DNA of 64,000 nt from CAVWGP01 sp963754645 (GTDB taxonomy: Bacteria; Pseudomonadota; Alphaproteobacteria; Bin65), in NCBI GenBank assembly GCA_963754645.1, contig CAVWGP010000011.1, positions 930,001 to 994,000 on the forward strand, written 5' to 3'. The notes under the pieces are model-generated. The model was not told where the DNA came from. It was given only the letters and a program-made list of their open reading frames with translations, and did not search any database. This document shows, piece after piece, positions 34,713-43,982 of this stretch; the first letter of the stretch is position 1; every line of letters begins with the position of its first letter. A program made the translations under genes and the position numbers.

Positions 34713-36281
34713 ATGTCCAATCATCGCGATTTCGATCTCGATCGCCGGCAATTCGTCGCCGGTGCCGCGGCCTTGCTCGCGAGCACGGCGCTCGCCGCAG
34801 CGCCGGCGCTGGCGCAAGGCGCGCCGCGCAAGGGCGGCGTGTTGCGCGTCTCGGTCGCGCGCCGGCCCAACCACATGAGCCCGCTCAAGCACGTCAACGA
34901 AGCCGAATACATGCTGAGCGAGCTGACCTATTCGAGCCTGACGCGGCTCGGCCGCGACATGAAGCCGATCCCGGATCTGGCGAGCGCGTGGGAAACGACC
35001 GACGCCAAGTCCTGGAACTTCAAGCTGCGCGACGCGCAATTCCATGGCGGCCAGAAGGTGACGGCGAAAGACGTCGTCGCCAGCTTCCGCGCCATGATGG
35101 ACCCCAAGGTCGCGTCGGCCGCGGCGCGCAATATCGGCCCGATCGAGAAGGTCGAGGATGTCGACGCCGCGACGGTGCGCATCACAACTTCGGTGCCCTA
35201 TGCCGATCTGCCGGCGGCGCTCGCCTACACCAACGCCAAGATCGCGCCGGCCGCGATCCTCGACAAGGATTTCAACCTGCTGCAAACCGAGGATCACGGA
35301 TCGGGTCCGTTCAAGCTCAAGACTTTCGAGGCCGGCCGCCTATGCCGCGTCGAGCGCTTCGACAATTATTTCACCAAGGACCGGCCCCATCTCGATGCCG
35401 TCGAGCAGATCGTCTATCCCGATGCCAATGCCGAGGTCGCGGCGTTTCTCAACAAGGCCAATGACCTGATTTTGGAAATACCCGGCTCGGACTACGAGCG
35501 CGTCGCCAAGACCGCGGGCGTCACCGCGCTGCGCACGCCGTCGGGGCGCTATCCCAATCTCGTGCTCGGCTGCGACACGCCGCCGTTCAACGATCCGCGC
35601 GTGCGCGAGGCGCTCGGCCTCGCCATCGACCGCGAGCAGGTCGTGGCGCTCGTGCTCGACGGTTTCGGCCAGCCGGCCCACGACAATCCGATCTCGCCGG
35701 CCTATCGCTTCGCCCATGCCACCGAGAAGCGCCAGCGCGACGTGAACAAGGCCAAGCAGTTGCTCGCCGCCGCCGGCCATCCCAACGGGCTCGACGTCAC
35801 GCTCATCGTCGCCAACAGCCCGGCGATTCGCGAGCGTTTGGCGGTCACGGTGCGCGAGCTGACGCGCGCCGCCGGCTTCCGCATCAACGTCCAACTCATG
35901 CCCTACGACACCTACCTCGCGCAGATCTGGCGCAAGGGCAATTTCTATGTCGGCTTCTACAACATGCAACCGACGGTCGACGGCATTTTCAAGCTGCTCT
36001 ACACCTCGGACGCGGCCTGGAACGAGACGCGCTGGAACAACAAGGCGTTCGACGAATTGGTAACCCAGGCCCGCGCCGCCACCGACGACACGGCGCGCGC
36101 CCGGCTTTATGCCGAAGCGCAAACGCTCATCGCCAAGGAAACGCCCGCCATCGTGCCGTGTTTCATGGATTTGCTCGCGGCCCATTGGGGCTACGTGCAA
36201 AATTATTTTCACCACCCGCGCGGCGCGATCTACTACCTGGAGCAAGTCTGGATGGGCGACGGCGCGCCGAAACGGACGTAG
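34713..36281 (+). CDS. ABC transporter solute-binding protein, family 5
   Basis: A 522-residue periplasmic binding protein. The leader LDRRQFVAGAAALLASTALA is twin-arginine-like and ends APALAQ; the mature start is GAPRKGGVLRVSVARRPNHM. SBP_bac_5 landmarks are SWNFKLRDAQFHGGQKVTAKDVVASF and VREALGLAIDREQVVALVL. It probably serves the DppB/DppC/DppDF genes at 37767-41593, although a minus-strand M20 gene and a palindromic repeat lie between them. Confidence 0.92.
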   Translation: MSNHRDFDLDRRQFVAGAAALLASTALAAAPALAQGAPRKGGVLRVSVARRPNHMSPLKHVNEAEYMLSELTYSSLTRLGRDMKPIPDLASAWETTDAKSWNFKLRDAQFHGGQKVTAKDVVASFRAMMDPKVASAAARNIGPIEKVEDVDAATVRITTSVPYADLPAALAYTNAKIAPAAILDKDFNLLQTEDHGSGPFKLKTFEAGRLCRVERFDNYFTKDRPHLDAVEQIVYPDANAEVAAFLNKANDLILEIPGSDYERVAKTAGVTALRTPSGRYPNLVLGCDTPPFNDPRVREALGLAIDREQVVALVLDGFGQPAHDNPISPAYRFAHATEKRQRDVNKAKQLLAAAGHPNGLDVTLIVANSPAIRERLAVTVRELTRAAGFRINVQLMPYDTYLAQIWRKGNFYVGFYNMQPTVDGIFKLLYTSDAAWNETRWNNKAFDELVTQARAATDDTARARLYAEAQTLIAKETPAIVPCFMDLLAAHWGYVQNYFHHPRGAIYYLEQVWMGDGAPKRT

Positions 36282-36300
36282 GCGGCGGTCGGCAAGTATC

Positions 36301-36385
36301 GTAGGGGCGCACGGCAGCGCCCTTGGAATGCAATGCGCGATCGCCGCGCCCCGCATTGCCAGGGCGCACTGATGTGCGCCCCTAC
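36301..36385. repeat. Palindromic repeat (GTAGGGGCGC family, copy 2)
   Basis: It starts GTAGGGGCGC at 36301 and ends GCGCCCCTAC at 36385, with imperfect inner arms and a second inverted pair (GCAATGCGCG against GCATTGCC). Termini match the element at 28847-28932. It lies 20 bases after the stop of a binding-protein gene. Confidence 0.75.
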
Positions 36386-36421
36386 CGAGCGCCGCCGTTA
36401 TCGGTAAATTGGCCGAAACGC

Positions 36422-37642
36422 CTAAGCTTGCCCGCAAACGTCCAGCATCGCGAGCATGTATATCTTGATCATGTCGATGTAGTCGGGAATATCGACGCGC
36501 TCGTCGGGCATGGTGTTGTAGCGGCCGCCGGGGCCGCACACGATGCCGGGCATGCCGGCGCGATGCTGCAGATGCGCGGCGTCGGTGCCGTAGAAGCAAT
36601 AGGGCTTGACCGGCCCGGTCGGCTGCGGCGCGCCACGCACTTTTTGGTAGGCGGCGTTCACGGCCTTGACGATAGGCGCATCGCGCGCGACTTCGAAGGG
36701 CAGCATGCCGGGGCGCTGGTGTTTCTGGTCCTTGCCGACGGCGACTTTCAAGCCGGGAAATTCGCGCGCCAGCGCGCCGCACGCGTTCTCGATGTCGACC
36801 AGCACGCTCTCCTCGCTCTGGCTCGGCGCATAACGCCCGGTGCCGATGAGGCGGGCGAAGTCCGCCACTTGCGGCGGCCGCCATTCCTGGAATTCCTGCG
36901 ACAGCGCCGCGCGCAGCACGCCGACATGGCAGCGATTGACCGCGCGATGATCCTCGCCCTTGGCGCCGCTGAAGATCAGCGCGGCCAAGCGTGGCGCCAG
37001 GACCGCCGCCGCCGCCAGGGCGTCGGTCGCTTCCTCGCGCTTCGAGCAATGGCGCGTGATGCCGGTCAACTCGACTTGCCAATTGAATGCGCCGGCATGG
37101 AGCGAAAGCGCGGTCAAATCGGTCGGCTCGGAATTGATGAAGCAATCGGCGCGCACGCCTTTGTCGATGAGCTTGATCGTGCCGACGCCGCCCTGCAACT
37201 CGCCGACGACGAACGTCAGCACGACGTCGCCCTTAAGGCGCACGCGCTGGTCGATCAGCGTCTTCACCGCCGAGAAATAAGCCGCGTCGCCCGACTTCAT
37301 GTTCGAGACGCCGATGCCGAAGATGAAGTCGTCGTCGTATTTGCCGCCCCAGGGATCGACCGTCCAGCCTTCGGTCACCGGGTTGGTGTCGAGGTGGCCG
37401 TTGAACAGCAACGACGTGCCGCCGCCGGTGCCCTTCCAGCGCCCGATCGCCTGATAGCGGCCGGGCTCGACCTCCATCAGGTCGGTCTCGAGGCCGAGGC
37501 GCTTCATCGCCTCGACCATGTGACGCGCCAGCTCGGTTTCGCCCGGCGTGGAACTGTAGCTCTTGTATTTGAGCATGCCGGCGAGGAAATCGAGGCTCGC
37601 GCGCTTGTCGAGATTGGCGAACAGCGTGTCGGCGGCGGTCAT
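36422..37642 (-). CDS. M20-fold protein with substituted metal ligands
   Basis: A 406-residue protein; ATG 37642 (MTAADTLFANLDKRAS) is preferred to the long extension from 37768. His83 and Asp85 of NGHLDTNP and Glu172 of SEPTDL are kept. The bridging Asp position is Asn114 in GVSNMKSG, the Glu-Glu pair reads GELQGG (Glu148-Leu149), and the final His region reads YNTMPDERVD. Either a mononuclear or non-classical M20 subfamily, or a non-hydrolytic binding protein. The gene is divergent from the dppB-like gene (125-base gap) and probably shares its regulatory region. Confidence 0.83.
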   Translation of the reverse strand: MTAADTLFANLDKRASLDFLAGMLKYKSYSSTPGETELARHMVEAMKRLGLETDLMEVEPGRYQAIGRWKGTGGGTSLLFNGHLDTNPVTEGWTVDPWGGKYDDDFIFGIGVSNMKSGDAAYFSAVKTLIDQRVRLKGDVVLTFVVGELQGGVGTIKLIDKGVRADCFINSEPTDLTALSLHAGAFNWQVELTGITRHCSKREEATDALAAAAVLAPRLAALIFSGAKGEDHRAVNRCHVGVLRAALSQEFQEWRPPQVADFARLIGTGRYAPSQSEESVLVDIENACGALAREFPGLKVAVGKDQKHQRPGMLPFEVARDAPIVKAVNAAYQKVRGAPQPTGPVKPYCFYGTDAAHLQHRAGMPGIVCGPGGRYNTMPDERVDIPDYIDMIKIYMLAMLDVCGQA

Positions 37643-37766
37643 GGCGCATCTCCTCCCGGGGACGGGGCCGATCCTGGCGCGCCTGTTGCCCGAGGGCAAG
37701 GCTGGCACCGCGCCTGCAAGCCGGTATTGTGGCCGAGGCCGCGCGAGCCGAGCAGCAAGCCGAATC

Positions 37767-38717
37767 ATGACGCCGAGCTATCTCCTGAAGCGACTGGTTT
37801 CCATTGCGGTCACGCTGTGGGTCGTCTCGCTGCTCGTTTTCGCCATCACGCAAACCCTGCCCGGCAATGCGGCGCAGATGATCCTCGGCGAATTCGCCAC
37901 CGCCGACGCGCTGCGCGCGCTCGAAATCCAGCTTGGCCTCGACCGGCCATGGTGGGCGCAATATGCGCGCTGGTTCATGGGCGCGCTCGGCTGGGATTGG
38001 GGCGTTTCGCTCAAAACCGCGCAGCCGGTCGGCGCCGGCGTGGCGCTGGCACTGGAACGTTCCCTAGTCCTTGCGGCGTTGTCGCTCTTGGCGGTGATCG
38101 CGGTCGCGATTCCGCTCGGCATGCTCGCGGCGCTGCGCCGCGGCAAGGCGACGGATGTCGGCGTCAGCGTGTTTTCCTATCTCGGCGTCTCGATGCCCGA
38201 ATTCGTCACCGCGACGCTCATACTCGTGTGGCTGGCGCGGCCCGAGCTCGGCTGGTTTCCGGCCGGCGGCTACGAACCCGTGAGCGCCGGCGCCTGGACT
38301 TGGCTCAAGCACCACATCCTGCCGGTGCTGTGCCTCGCCATCATCATGACGGCGCATATTTCGCGCCAAACGCGCTCGGAGCTTGTTGATACGCTGCAGA
38401 TGGATTTCGTGCGCACCGCCACGCTCAAGGGCCTGTCGCGCGCCCGTGTCGTTTTCCGCCACGCGCTGCCCAACGCCATGCTGCCGACGATCACCGTCAT
38501 CGCGCTCGATATCGGCTATCTCATCGGCGGCATTCTCGTCGTCGAGGAGGTCTTCGCTTTTCCGGGCCTCGGCCGGCTGCTGATTTTCTCGCTGCAGAAC
38601 CGCGACCTGCCGATGATCCAAGCCGCGACGCTGGCGCTCGCCGCGGTCTATGCCGTCGCCAATCTCGCCGCCGATCTGGTTTATGCGTGGCTCGACCGGA
38701 GGATCCAATATGCCTGA
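37767..38717 (+). CDS. Peptide-type ABC transporter permease (DppB family)
   Basis: A 316-residue inner-membrane protein starting MTPSYLLKRLVSIAVTLWVV. DppB landmarks are the first helix, TLPGNAAQMILGEFATADALRALEIQLGLDRPW, the coupling loop VRTATLKGLSRARVVFRHALPNAMLP, and the closing ADLVYAWLDRRIQYA. ATG 37767 is chosen on similarity. Its 3' end overlaps the dppC-like gene by eight bases. Confidence 0.91.
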   Translation: MTPSYLLKRLVSIAVTLWVVSLLVFAITQTLPGNAAQMILGEFATADALRALEIQLGLDRPWWAQYARWFMGALGWDWGVSLKTAQPVGAGVALALERSLVLAALSLLAVIAVAIPLGMLAALRRGKATDVGVSVFSYLGVSMPEFVTATLILVWLARPELGWFPAGGYEPVSAGAWTWLKHHILPVLCLAIIMTAHISRQTRSELVDTLQMDFVRTATLKGLSRARVVFRHALPNAMLPTITVIALDIGYLIGGILVVEEVFAFPGLGRLLIFSLQNRDLPMIQAATLALAAVYAVANLAADLVYAWLDRRIQYA

Positions 38718-39540
38718 TTGGCTCCGCCGCTTGCTGCGCAATCCGCTGGGGCTCGCGGGGCTGATTTTGATCGCCGTGTGCCTGTTCTTCGCCGTGCTCG
38801 GCCCGAGCCTGGCACCCCACGATCCCGAGCGCTTCAACGCCGCGTCGCGGCTGCAGGGGCCGAGCGCGCAATTCCTGTTCGGCACCGATCATTTCGGCCG
38901 CGACACGCTGAGCCGCATGCTGCACGGCGCGCGCGCGACCGTGTTTTTCGGCATCGTCGCGACGCTGATCGGCGCGGTCGGCGGCGTGCTGATCGGCCTG
39001 CTCGCGGGCTATGCCGGCGGCTGGATCGACGAGATCGTCATGCGCCTGTCCGACGCCAAGATGGCGATTCCCAATCTGCTGTTTTCGCTTCTGATCCTGA
39101 CCGCGCTCGGCGTCAGCCCGGTCAATGCCGTGCTCGCGGTCGGCATCGCCTTCATGCCGTCGATCGCGCGCGTCGCGCGTTCGGTCACGCTCACGGTGCG
39201 CCACCGCGATTATGTCGCCGCCGCGGTCGCGCGCGGCGAGCGCGGCTGGTACATCGCCTTCCGCGAAATGCTGCCCAACGTGCTGGCGCCCGTCATCGTC
39301 GAGGCGACGATCCGCGTCTCCTTCGCCGTCATGCTCGGCGCCACTTTGAGTTTTCTGGGCTTGGGCGCCCAGCCGCCCGCCTCGGATTGGGGCCTGATGA
39401 TCGCCGAGGCGCGCAACCACATGTTCCGCAATCCCTGGCTCGTGCTGTGGCCCGGCCTCGGCATTTCGCTGATCGCCATCGGCTTCAACTTGTTCGGCGA
39501 CGGATTGCGCGACGCGCTCAACCCGCGCCTGGGCGCTTGA
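38710..39540 (+). CDS. Peptide-type ABC transporter permease (DppC family)
   Basis: A 276-residue permease starting MPDWLRRLLRNPLGLAGLILIAV. Motifs are FLFGTDHFGRDTLSRMLHGAR, the coupling loop YVAAAVARGERGWYIAFREMLPNVLAP, and the C-terminal FNLFGDGLRDALNPRLGA, all typical of DppC. It is intact, unlike the DppC homologue at 548-1391, and gives a template for repairing that gene. The fused ATPase gene starts five bases after its stop. Confidence 0.91.
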   Translation: MPDWLRRLLRNPLGLAGLILIAVCLFFAVLGPSLAPHDPERFNAASRLQGPSAQFLFGTDHFGRDTLSRMLHGARATVFFGIVATLIGAVGGVLIGLLAGYAGGWIDEIVMRLSDAKMAIPNLLFSLLILTALGVSPVNAVLAVGIAFMPSIARVARSVTLTVRHRDYVAAAVARGERGWYIAFREMLPNVLAPVIVEATIRVSFAVMLGATLSFLGLGAQPPASDWGLMIAEARNHMFRNPWLVLWPGLGISLIAIGFNLFGDGLRDALNPRLGA

Positions 39541-39544
39541 GCCG

Positions 39545-41593
39545 ATGAACGCGGCGGGCCTCGTCGTCGAAAATCTCAGCGTCGGTTACCGGTTGCCGCA
39601 CGGCATGCTCGCGGCCCTGTCCCATGTCGATCTTGCCGCGATGCCCGGCGAAACCATGGCGCTGGTCGGCGAATCGGGCTCGGGCAAGAGCACGCTGGCC
39701 TGGGCGATCATGCGCTATCTCAGCGCCAACGCCGTCATCGCCGGCGGGCGCATCGCCTTTGCCGGCGAGGATTTGCTCGCGGCGGATGCGCGGCGCCTGC
39801 GCCAACTGCGCGGCGGCACGGTCGCCATGGTCTATCAAGACCCGAGCGCGGCGCTCAACCCGACCATGCGGCTCGGCGAGCAATTGCGCGAGGCGATCGA
39901 AACGCATCGCGGCATCGCGCGCGCCGCGGCGGAGCGCGCCGCGCTCGATCTGCTGGCGCGCGTGCAACTCGCCGATCCCGCCGCCATCCTGCGCCGCTTT
40001 CCGCACGAGGTTTCGGGCGGCGAGAAGCAGCGCGTCGTCATCGCCATGGCCCTGGCCGGCGCGCCGCAATTGCTCATCTTCGACGAGCCGACGACGGCGC
40101 TCGACGCCACGACGGCGGTGGGCATCGTCGATCTCATCCGCGAGATCACCGCGCGCGAGCGCGTCGCCTCGCTCTATATCACCCACGATCTCGGCAACGT
40201 CGCGCGCCTGGCGCAGCGGGTTTCGGTGATCTATGCCGGGCGCATCGTCGAGCAGGGCGCCGCCGCCGAGGTGCTGGCGCGGCCGCTGCATCCCTATACC
40301 CGCATGCTGCTGGCGAGCCGGCCCAATCCGTTTCGCGCCGGCGCGCGGCGGCGTGTCGCCGCGCTCGGCGGAACGCTGCCCGATCTCGCGGCGCTGCCTG
40401 TGGGCTGCATCTTCGCCGCGCGCTGCCCGCATGCCGCGGCCGAATGCCGGGCGAACCCTGTCGAGCTGAAGCCGGTCGAGAACCGGCGTGTCGCTTGCGC
40501 GCGGCTCTCCGAGATCGCGGCTGCGCCCGCGACGGCAGCGCTCGCGCAGCCGAGCGCGATCGAGCCCGCGCGGCGCGGCGAGATATTGCTGCGCGCCGAA
40601 GCCGTCACGGTGAATTACGGGCGCCGCAGCCTCATCGATGCGATGCTCGATCGGGCCGGCGGGCGCGTCTCGGCGGTCGCCGGCGTCGATCTGGCGATCC
40701 GTGCCGGCGAAACCCTCGGCTTGGTCGGCGAAAGCGGCTGCGGAAAATCGACCCTGGCGCGTGCCCTGGTCGGCCTCGTCCCGGCAACCGGCCGCCTCGT
40801 TCTGACCGATGGCTATGACGGCCCGCCCGCGCGCCTGCCGCCCGCCTATCGCCGCGCCGTGCAGATCGTCTTTCAGCATCCCGATCAATCGCTCAATCCG
40901 CGCTTGACCGCCGGCGAAATCATCGCCCGCCCGATCGCCTTGCACGAAGGCCTAAGCGGCGCGCCGCTGCGCCAGCGCATGGCGGCACTGCTCGATCGCG
41001 TGCGCCTGTCCGCGGCCCATGCCAAGCGCTACCCGCACGAGCTTTCCGGCGGCGAGAAGCAGCGCGTCGCCATCGCCCGCGCCTTCGCGCCCAATCCGCG
41101 GCTCGTCATCTGCGATGAAATCACCTCGAGCCTCGACGTGTCGGTGCAAGGCGCCATCCTCAATTTGCTGGCCGATCTGCAAGACGAGTTCGGCACTTCG
41201 TATCTTTTCATCTCGCACGATCTCAATTTGGTGCAGCACATCGCCGACCGGATTCTCGTCATGTATCTCGGCCGCATCGCCGAGGAGCGCGCGGTGGCGC
41301 AGGGCTTCCTGCCGCCGCCCTATCATCCCTATGCCGAAGCCTTGCTCGGCGCGGTCGCCATGCCGGAGCCGGCTTTCGTCGCCCGTCCGGTGCGGCTCGC
41401 CGGCGAATTGCCGGGCCGCGGCGCTCCGCCGCCGGGCTGCCGCTTCCACACGCGCTGCCCGCGCAAGCTCGGCGCGATCTGCGAAACCGTGCCGCCGCCG
41501 CTGCGCGAATTCGCCGGCGGCCAAAGCATCGCGTGCCACATCGCGGCCGGCGATCTCGCCGCGGTACCGCCGATCTGGCGGCGGGCCGAATGA
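39545..41593 (+). CDS. Fused peptide-type ABC transporter ATPase (DppD-DppF)
   Basis: A 682-residue protein with two complete ABC domains. Domain 1: Walker A GESGSGKS near residues 42-49, VSGGEKQRVVIAMAL, LLIFDEPTTALDATT, then the oligopeptide C-terminal region with LPVGCIFAARCPHAAAECR. Domain 2: GESGCGKS, LSGGEKQRVAIARAF, LVICDEITSSLDVSV, then PPGCRFHTRCPRKLG. Both domains end with the Cys-rich oligopeptide_HTC motif. Fusion fixes a 1:1 ratio of the two ATPases. It powers the DppB/DppC permeases just upstream. Confidence 0.93.
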   Translation: MNAAGLVVENLSVGYRLPHGMLAALSHVDLAAMPGETMALVGESGSGKSTLAWAIMRYLSANAVIAGGRIAFAGEDLLAADARRLRQLRGGTVAMVYQDPSAALNPTMRLGEQLREAIETHRGIARAAAERAALDLLARVQLADPAAILRRFPHEVSGGEKQRVVIAMALAGAPQLLIFDEPTTALDATTAVGIVDLIREITARERVASLYITHDLGNVARLAQRVSVIYAGRIVEQGAAAEVLARPLHPYTRMLLASRPNPFRAGARRRVAALGGTLPDLAALPVGCIFAARCPHAAAECRANPVELKPVENRRVACARLSEIAAAPATAALAQPSAIEPARRGEILLRAEAVTVNYGRRSLIDAMLDRAGGRVSAVAGVDLAIRAGETLGLVGESGCGKSTLARALVGLVPATGRLVLTDGYDGPPARLPPAYRRAVQIVFQHPDQSLNPRLTAGEIIARPIALHEGLSGAPLRQRMAALLDRVRLSAAHAKRYPHELSGGEKQRVAIARAFAPNPRLVICDEITSSLDVSVQGAILNLLADLQDEFGTSYLFISHDLNLVQHIADRILVMYLGRIAEERAVAQGFLPPPYHPYAEALLGAVAMPEPAFVARPVRLAGELPGRGAPPPGCRFHTRCPRKLGAICETVPPPLREFAGGQSIACHIAAGDLAAVPPIWRRAE

Positions 41594-41793
41594 GCGGTCC
41601 GCCGCCGCGCCGGCCGATCGCGCGGCCGCGGTGCCCGATCGGCAATGGCACGGAAAATGCCGCCGAAAGCCGCGCCGACTCGAATTGACTCCGAAGTTGA
41701 CGAAGGCTTACCGTTGCCGCGAACAAACGAACAAATGCCCGCCGCATGCGTTTCGATCCCGCGAGCGGGCCTGCACCGAGGGAGGACTGCACC

Positions 41794-42888
41794 ATGAACG
41801 GAATGCAATTCTTAAATCCCATCGATCGCCGCAAATTTCTCAAATCCGCCGCCGCCGCCGGCGCCGGCGCCGGCGCGCTCGGCGCGTTCGGCTCGGATGC
41901 CAAGGCCCAGGCCAAGGAGCTCCGCATTCTCATGGCGGGCGGCACCTGGAAGGATTGGGTCAATGGCTCGGTCGTCGAGCCTTTCGTCAAGGAAAAGAAA
42001 GCCGAAGTCGTGTGGCGCCTCGGGCTCACCCACGAGCCGATGGTGATGGCGCAGCGGCGCAATCCGCAATGGGACCTCATTCACATCAACCAGAATCGCT
42101 CGACGCAGCTCGGCGCAATGAACCTGCTGATGCCCTTCGCCGAGGACCGGCTGCCGAACCTCAAGAAGATCCACCCCTCGTTCCGCTACGAATTCATCGC
42201 CGGCAAGGTGCACACGCCCTACGGCATGGCGGTCAACACCAAGCAGATCACCAAGCCGGTCGATTCCTGGCTCGCACTGTGGGACCCGGCCTACAAGGGC
42301 AAGGTCGCGTTTCCGGCCTGGAACTGGGTCGGCGACGAAGTGTTTCACGCGATCAACGGCGCGCTCGGCGGCAGCGTCGGAAAACATCGATCCCGGCATC
42401 GCCAAGTTCAAGGAACTGTTCAAGGCGAACAGCTGCAAGATCATCAACAATGTCGAGCACACGCGGCAAATGATGATCGAGGGCGAAGTCTGGATGTGCC
42501 CGCATTTCGGCGCCCGCACCGAGCACATCAAGCAGGCCGGCGCGCCGGTCGAATTCGTCATGCCCAAGGAAGGCGGCCTGAGCTGGGTGTGGAACACGGG
42601 CATCATCGCCAACCGGCCGAAAGCCGTCGATCGATCTCGCCTACGAGCTCGTCAACTATGTCGTTGAGCGCCGAGAGCCAGGTCGATTTCTGCCGCAAGC
42701 ACGGCTATCCGCCGACCAACATGGAGCTGATGGCCAATCTGCCGGCCGACCTCAAGAAGCTCGAATTCACCAAGGCGCAGCTCGAGGGCATGGGCAAGCT
42801 GCAGCGCGCCTTCGACTATGTGACGCAGTTCGCCTACCGCGATCAGCACGCCGAACGCTGGAACAAGGAAGTGCTGGCGCCGGGCTGA
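41794..42888 (+). pseudogene. potD: Spermidine/putrescine-type ABC transporter binding protein (PotD), three +1 shifts
   Basis: A Tat-type leader, DRRKFLKSAAAAGAGAGALG, precedes AKELRILMAGGTWKDWVNGSVVEPF, typical of PotD/extracellular family 1 proteins. The correct product switches frame near 42377 (GCGTCGGAAAAC), near 42630 (GTCGATCGATCTC) and near 42662 (GTCGTTGAGC). Each is +1, so after three the original frame returns; the total length of 1095 nt is a multiple of three and an uninterrupted ORF exists, but its middle part, about 95 residues, would be nonsense. Repaired middle: FKELFKANSCKIINNVEH, WVWNTGIIANRP. It is the first gene of the pot-type operon. Confidence 0.82.
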
Positions 42889-42898
42889 TCGAACGCGG

Positions 42899-43981
42899 AT
42901 GAGCGCCGCCGTCCTCTCGCTGCGCGGCGTCCTCAAGAGCTACGGAAACACGCTCGGCGTCGGCCCAGTCGATCTGGATGTCGCCCAAGGCGAGTTTCTC
43001 ACGCTCTTGGGGCCGAGCGGCTGCGGCAAGACGACGACGCTGCACATCATTGCCGGTCTGCTGCAGCCCGACCAAGGCACGGTGACGATGGCCGGCCGCG
43101 ACATCACGCGGCTCGATCCGCCGTTTCGCGACATGGGCCTGGTGTTCCAGAACTATGCGCTGTTCCCGCACAAGACCGTGGGGCAGAACATCGCCTTCGG
43201 CCTGCGCATGCGCAAAGTGGCGGCGCCCGACATCGCCGAGCGCACGGCGCGCATGCTCGAACTCGTCGGCCTGCCCGGCGTCGAGCAGCGCTATCCCGAT
43301 CAGTTGAGCGGCGGCCAGCGCCAGCGCATCGCGCTGGCGCGCGCCCTCGTCATCCGGCCTTCGCTGCTGCTGCTCGACGAGCCGCTGTCCAATCTCGACG
43401 CGCAATTGCGCAAGCGCATGCGGCTGGAGCTGCGCGATCTGCAGAAGACGCTCAACGTCGCCACGGTTTTCGTCACGCACGATCAGGACGAGGCCTTCGA
43501 AATGTCGGACCGCGTCGTGCTGCTTGACAAGGGCCGCATCGCGCAGACCGGCACGCCCGAGGCGCTTTACGATTTGCCGGCGACGCGCTTCGTCGCGGAA
43601 TTCATCGGCGAGGCCAATCTGCTCGAAGGCCGCGTCGCGCGGGCGAACGGCGCTTCGGTCGAGATCGCGCTCGGCGAGCGCCTCACGCTGCCGGCCTTGC
43701 CGACGCGCGGCCCAATGGCGGTGGGCGACAAAGCCTATGTCATGATGCGGCCGGAGCGCATCGATATCGCGCTCGAAGCGCCCGGCGACGGGCGCGGTCT
43801 TCCGGCGCAAATCGCCAAGCGGATTTTTTCCGGCGACAGCGTTTCGTTCGAGCTCAGGATCGAAACCGGACAAATCCTGCGCAGCACCAAGCCGAATATT
43901 TCGCGCTTCCGCGGTCTGGCGCCGGGCGCGTCCGTGTGGGCCGTGCCCGACGAAGTGCGCGCCGTTCCGGTGGGGGAGTGA
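42899..43981 (+). CDS. potA: Spermidine/putrescine-type ABC transporter ATPase PotA
   Basis: A 360-residue ATPase starting MSAAVLSLRGVLKSYGNT. Walker A GPSGCGKT at 38-45, Q-loop LVFQNYALFPHKTVGQNI, signature LSGGQRQRIALARAL, Walker B LLLDEPLSNLDAQLR, switch VTHDQDEAFEMSDRV, and a C-terminal TOBE domain (about residues 275-355). Architecture and length match PotA/AfuC. It lies ten bases after potD and one base before the potB start. Confidence 0.92.
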   Translation: MSAAVLSLRGVLKSYGNTLGVGPVDLDVAQGEFLTLLGPSGCGKTTTLHIIAGLLQPDQGTVTMAGRDITRLDPPFRDMGLVFQNYALFPHKTVGQNIAFGLRMRKVAAPDIAERTARMLELVGLPGVEQRYPDQLSGGQRQRIALARALVIRPSLLLLDEPLSNLDAQLRKRMRLELRDLQKTLNVATVFVTHDQDEAFEMSDRVVLLDKGRIAQTGTPEALYDLPATRFVAEFIGEANLLEGRVARANGASVEIALGERLTLPALPTRGPMAVGDKAYVMMRPERIDIALEAPGDGRGLPAQIAKRIFSGDSVSFELRIETGQILRSTKPNISRFRGLAPGASVWAVPDEVRAVPVGE

Positions 43982-43982
43982 C

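Noticed and set aside
36422..37768. Longer start of the M20-fold gene at 37768
   Set aside because: The extra 42 residues are Arg/Pro/Ala-rich, overlap the divergent permease start and lack similarity to M20 proteins; ATG 37642 fits the fold boundary.
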